From Megamonas hypermegale (GTDB lineage: Bacteria > Bacillota > Negativicutes > Selenomonadales > Selenomonadaceae): a stretch of 24,700 bases of DNA. Numbering within the stretch: the stretch's first letter is position 1; every line of letters starts with the position of its first letter. Both the position numbers and the translations under genes were made by a program. The DNA lies in NCBI GenBank assembly GCA_002314325.1, contig DCFC01000031.1, positions 53,031 through 77,730 on the forward strand. Reading direction: 5' to 3'. Below the pieces are notes generated by a model, which was given only the letters and a program-made list of their open reading frames with translations, did no database searches and was not told the DNA's origin. Of this stretch, positions 22,429-24,700 are shown piece by piece.

Positions 22429-23304
22429 ATGCCGAAGAGACTTTTAGGGGGTATATTTCTGACACTGGCGGCCAGTGTCTGGGGCGGCATGTTCGTTGCC
22501 GTAAAAATCGCTGTAGAGTATATACCGCCTATTCCTCTTGTCTGGATGCGTTATATAGTGGCGTTTATAGTGCTTGCCGCTGTCGTCGTTTACCAGCGGG
22601 AAAATTTGAAGATAGCGCGCAAGGATATTGCGCTATTGCTCAGTATCGGCGTCATCGGCCATACGATTTCCATCGTGACGCAGGAGTACGGCACGATGTT
22701 TTCCTCCGCGCAGATGGGCTCGGTCATAACCTCGGCGACGCCGGCATTCATGCTGATATTTGCCGCATGGCTCTTAAAAGAAAAAATGACGGTGCGCAAG
22801 ATACTGTCGATAATTCTGGCGACAGTCGGGGTAATACTGATTGCCGGTGTGGACAGCATGGATATGAGCAAACAGCTCGGCGCGTTTTGCTCGACAGTTG
22901 CCGCGCTTACATGGGCGTTGATGTCCGTTATGCTGAAATTAATTCCGAGCCGTTATTCACCCTTGCAGATAAATTTTTATGCCGTGCTTACAGCCATTAT
23001 TTGTTTGACACCGGTAAACCTGCCGACAGTGAGCGCTCTTCCCTGGGATAAAATCCTCCAGCCGGAAATAATCGGCTGCGTCGTCTATATGGGCGCGATT
23101 TCCACTTCGATTGCCTTTCTGCTCTGGAATAAAGGGCTGCTTTTGATGGAGGCGGGAGCGAGCGGACTGTTTTTCTTCTTTCAGCCGATAGTCGGGACAT
23201 TTCTCGGCTGGCTCATTCTGGATGAACAGATAACGCTCAGTTTCTGGATAGGCAGTCTGCTGATTTTTATCGGCGTATTTTTAGTTACAGTCAGAAACGA
23301 ATAA
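22429..23304 (+). CDS. EamA family (DMT superfamily) transporter
   Basis: A 291-residue inner-membrane protein with about ten membrane segments in two EamA repeats. The first starts ASVWGGMFVAVKIAVEYIPP and PLVWMRYIVAFIVL; the second contains STVAALTWALMSVMLKLI and ends FFFQPIVGTFLGWLILDEQI, as expected for this family of metabolite exporters. The substrate is unknown. ATG 22429 is used, after AAGGTGAG; a GTG at 22417 overlaps the stop of the GH18 gene and is less likely. A strong terminator follows. Confidence 0.92.
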   Translation: MPKRLLGGIFLTLAASVWGGMFVAVKIAVEYIPPIPLVWMRYIVAFIVLAAVVVYQRENLKIARKDIALLLSIGVIGHTISIVTQEYGTMFSSAQMGSVITSATPAFMLIFAAWLLKEKMTVRKILSIILATVGVILIAGVDSMDMSKQLGAFCSTVAALTWALMSVMLKLIPSRYSPLQINFYAVLTAIICLTPVNLPTVSALPWDKILQPEIIGCVVYMGAISTSIAFLLWNKGLLLMEAGASGLFFFFQPIVGTFLGWLILDEQITLSFWIGSLLIFIGVFLVTVRNE

Positions 23305-23320
23305 GATATTAATAAACAAG

Positions 23321-23351
23321 AAAACCACTACTTAAAAAAAGTAGTGGTTTT
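23321..23351. terminator. terminator after the EamA gene, probably bidirectional
   Basis: AAAACCACTAC (23321-23331) pairs with GTAGTGGTTTT (23341-23351), followed on the + strand by a long T run. Read on the minus strand the stem is followed by TTCTTGTTTATT, so it could also stop transcription coming from the right. Confidence 0.88.
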
Positions 23352-23415
23352 TTTTATGCCGTAAATATTTAGTTATGGATTTTTGCCTGTAATCTGCGTT
23401 ATAGTTTTCGCGAAG

Positions 23416-23432
23416 TATCTCCTTTTACGAAA
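23416..23432. repeat. left inverted repeat flanking the recombinase gene
   Basis: TATCTCCTTTTACGAAA is the exact reverse complement of 24684-24700. It lies 11 bp beyond the stop codon of the recombinase. The right copy runs to the last base of the window, so the repeat may be longer. Confidence 0.85.
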
Positions 23433-23443
23433 AATAATTTATT

Positions 23444-24556
23444 TTAGAGTTCCGTCATCGCCATATTGAGCTGTTTGCGTTTAAATGACATGGTGGGATG
23501 TACATAATAATTCAAAGTGATATTCACATTGCTGTGCCCTAAAATCTCGCTTAAAACCTTGATATCCACATTTTTTTCCACGCATCTGCCAGCGAATTTA
23601 TGACGCAGCTGATGAAAATTTATAACGGGAATATTGTTTTTTTGCAAAAATTTTTTGAAGCGGTACTGTAAGGTGCGCGGGTCGAGAACTTTGCCGTCAA
23701 TACCAAAAAGAAAATCATCCGTTTCCCGTTTTTGACAGATATGCGCAATACGTTCCACCAGAATATCCGGTATCGGTATGAAACGGCGCGAAGTGCTCGT
23801 TTTCGGTTCGCCTATTATCAGTCTGGTTTTCTTGCCGTTTACGGGATTGCTGATACGCTGTACTGTTTTCTGCACGGTCAGAATATTGTTGTCCAAATCA
23901 ACGTCTTTTTTCTGCAAAGCGCATATTTCTCCAATCCGAAGCCCCATGTATCCGGCAATGGCAATCGCTGTCGTCGTGTCATTTTCTTCGCATCTTATCG
24001 CCTGACAGATAAGCTGCCAGTTTTCATCCGATAAAAACTTTTTTCTCAATGTGTTTTTTATTATACGAATATTTTTTGTAGGATTTAGGATGAAATATTT
24101 TCTTTCAGCGAAGGTAAAAATCATTTTTAAGATTGTCATTATATTGCGAACGGAAGTTACGGACAGCGGTTTTTCCTCGTTATGCGATTTTTGCGTCAGC
24201 AATTTATTGATGAATGTCTTGATTGCTGCTTCATCTATCATGTACAGTTTATTTTTGCCGAAAGCTGGCATGAGATATTTTCGCAGTACATAAGCGTATA
24301 AAGCGCAGGTGGATTCTTTCGTATAAACTCTGACTGAACTGAGCCACTGATAGCTTATATTCTGAAAAGTAGCCGTAGCCGCTGGTGAAATCGTGCCGTT
24401 AATCGTCTGGTCTTGCAGCATTTTCAACCGCATGGAGCATTCTTCGTAGGAATAGGCATAAACATATTTGTATACAATTTTGCCGTCGGCTTTTTTTCCT
24501 ACTGCCAATCGCCCTTCAAAGCGTCCGTCTTTGCGTTTGTAAATATTTAATTTCAT
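23444..24556 (-). CDS. tyrosine recombinase / phage-type integrase
   Basis: A 370-residue site-specific recombinase of the Tn916/lambda-Int class. An arm-binding AP2-like domain opens it (KRKDGRFEGRLAVGKK, about 7-50), a core-binding SAM-like domain covers about 65-160, and a catalytic domain follows with all expected residues: Arg207 (GLRIGE), Lys252 (EPKTSTSRR), His315 and Arg318 (FHQLRHKF), His341 (LGHSN), and nucleophile Tyr351 (NYYVH). It looks intact. ATG 24556 follows a strong AGGAGG on the minus strand. Mobile-element integrases are usually next to an attachment site; here the gene is bracketed by a perfect inverted repeat, which fits DNA inversion better than excision. No excisionase is seen in the window. 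Confidence 0.93.
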   Translation of the reverse strand: MKLNIYKRKDGRFEGRLAVGKKADGKIVYKYVYAYSYEECSMRLKMLQDQTINGTISPAATATFQNISYQWLSSVRVYTKESTCALYAYVLRKYLMPAFGKNKLYMIDEAAIKTFINKLLTQKSHNEEKPLSVTSVRNIMTILKMIFTFAERKYFILNPTKNIRIIKNTLRKKFLSDENWQLICQAIRCEENDTTTAIAIAGYMGLRIGEICALQKKDVDLDNNILTVQKTVQRISNPVNGKKTRLIIGEPKTSTSRRFIPIPDILVERIAHICQKRETDDFLFGIDGKVLDPRTLQYRFKKFLQKNNIPVINFHQLRHKFAGRCVEKNVDIKVLSEILGHSNVNITLNYYVHPTMSFKRKQLNMAMTEL

Positions 24557-24643
24557 TTTGATTGCCTCCTGTAATTTGGTTATTTATTAATAATTGCCAA
24601 TATTCTCCGTATAAATATTGTGTAAAACATTTAAGGAGAAGAC

Positions 24644-24671
24644 TTGACAATAAAACAAATTATAGTAGAAT
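24644..24671 (+). promoter_or_regulatory. outward-facing promoter inside the inverted-repeat segment
   Basis: TTGACA (24644-24649) and TAGAAT (24666-24671) are spaced by 16 bp, a near-consensus vegetative promoter. Transcription would start near 24678, pass through the right inverted repeat, and use the AAAGGAG ribosome site (24691-24697) for a gene whose start lies just beyond the window. Confidence 0.7.
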
Positions 24672-24683
24672 AAAATCGTTAGG

Positions 24684-24700
24684 TTTCGTAAAAGGAGATA
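24684..24700. repeat. right inverted repeat, containing a ribosome binding site
   Basis: TTTCGTAAAAGGAGATA is the exact reverse complement of 23416-23432. Its AAAGGAG is placed to serve a gene starting just past 24700. The repeat reaches the window edge and may continue. Confidence 0.85.

Noticed and set aside
23352..23443. Attachment site of an integrated phage or ICE next to the integrase
   Set aside because: No tRNA gene end and no direct repeat was seen; the only long match is inverted, which points to inversion instead.

Overview
The window looks like chromosome of a diderm Firmicute (Negativicutes / Selenomonadales type). It mixes low-to-mid GC Firmicute-style genes with strong GGAGG ribosome sites and a gene for an outer-membrane secretin, which needs a second membrane. 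The genus cannot be fixed from the sequence. No tRNA, rRNA or CRISPR array was seen.

Layout. 1-257: non-coding, with a strong hairpin. 258-4661: housekeeping genes on the + strand (MATE exporter, phosphomannomutase/phosphoglucomutase, glucose-6-phosphate isomerase). 4718-6646: a PilP/GspC-like inner-membrane protein and a secretin, a two-gene fragment of a type IV pilus or type II secretion type machine. 6690-11416 (- strand): an AT-rich restriction-modification locus. It encodes a ~1338-residue protein (GIY-YIG-like nuclease, SF2 helicase, gamma-type adenine methylase, target-recognition region) and a translationally coupled 236-residue methylase-fold partner. 11556-12149: a Uma2-family nuclease-like protein transcribed away from it. 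12192-13105 (- strand): YajQ and a zinc-ribbon membrane protein. 13398-17666: a phosphate-uptake operon pstS-pstC-pstA-pstB-phoU behind a plausible Pho box. 17976-18638: a hemolysin III/PAQR membrane protein. 18639-19147: a spacer packed with palindromes. 19148-21216: a DUF697 protein and the two subunits of iron-sulfur L-serine dehydratase. 21380-23304: a secreted GH18-family glycosidase and an EamA transporter. 23416-24700: a tyrosine recombinase gene bracketed by a perfect 17-bp inverted repeat, with an outward-facing promoter just inside the right repeat.

Most interesting signals. (1) The 23416-24700 segment has the anatomy of a self-encoded invertible promoter switch: recombinase, inverted repeats, promoter, and a terminator beyond the left repeat. 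In the orientation seen, the promoter and ribosome site fire into a gene that starts just past the window edge; after inversion they would fire into the terminator at 23321-23351. (2) The restriction-modification locus splits methylase motifs unusually between two proteins, and the target-recognition region carries a 15-bp tandem repeat encoding PLIGK units that could change copy number in frame. (3) Three copies of a ~120-bp palindromic dispersed repeat (one internally deleted) sit in spacers at 13144, 17683 and 21221, a MITE-like family.

Gene organisation is tidy: convergent gene pairs share bidirectional terminators (6650-6688, 12151-12190), and the pst and serine dehydratase genes are tightly packed operons.
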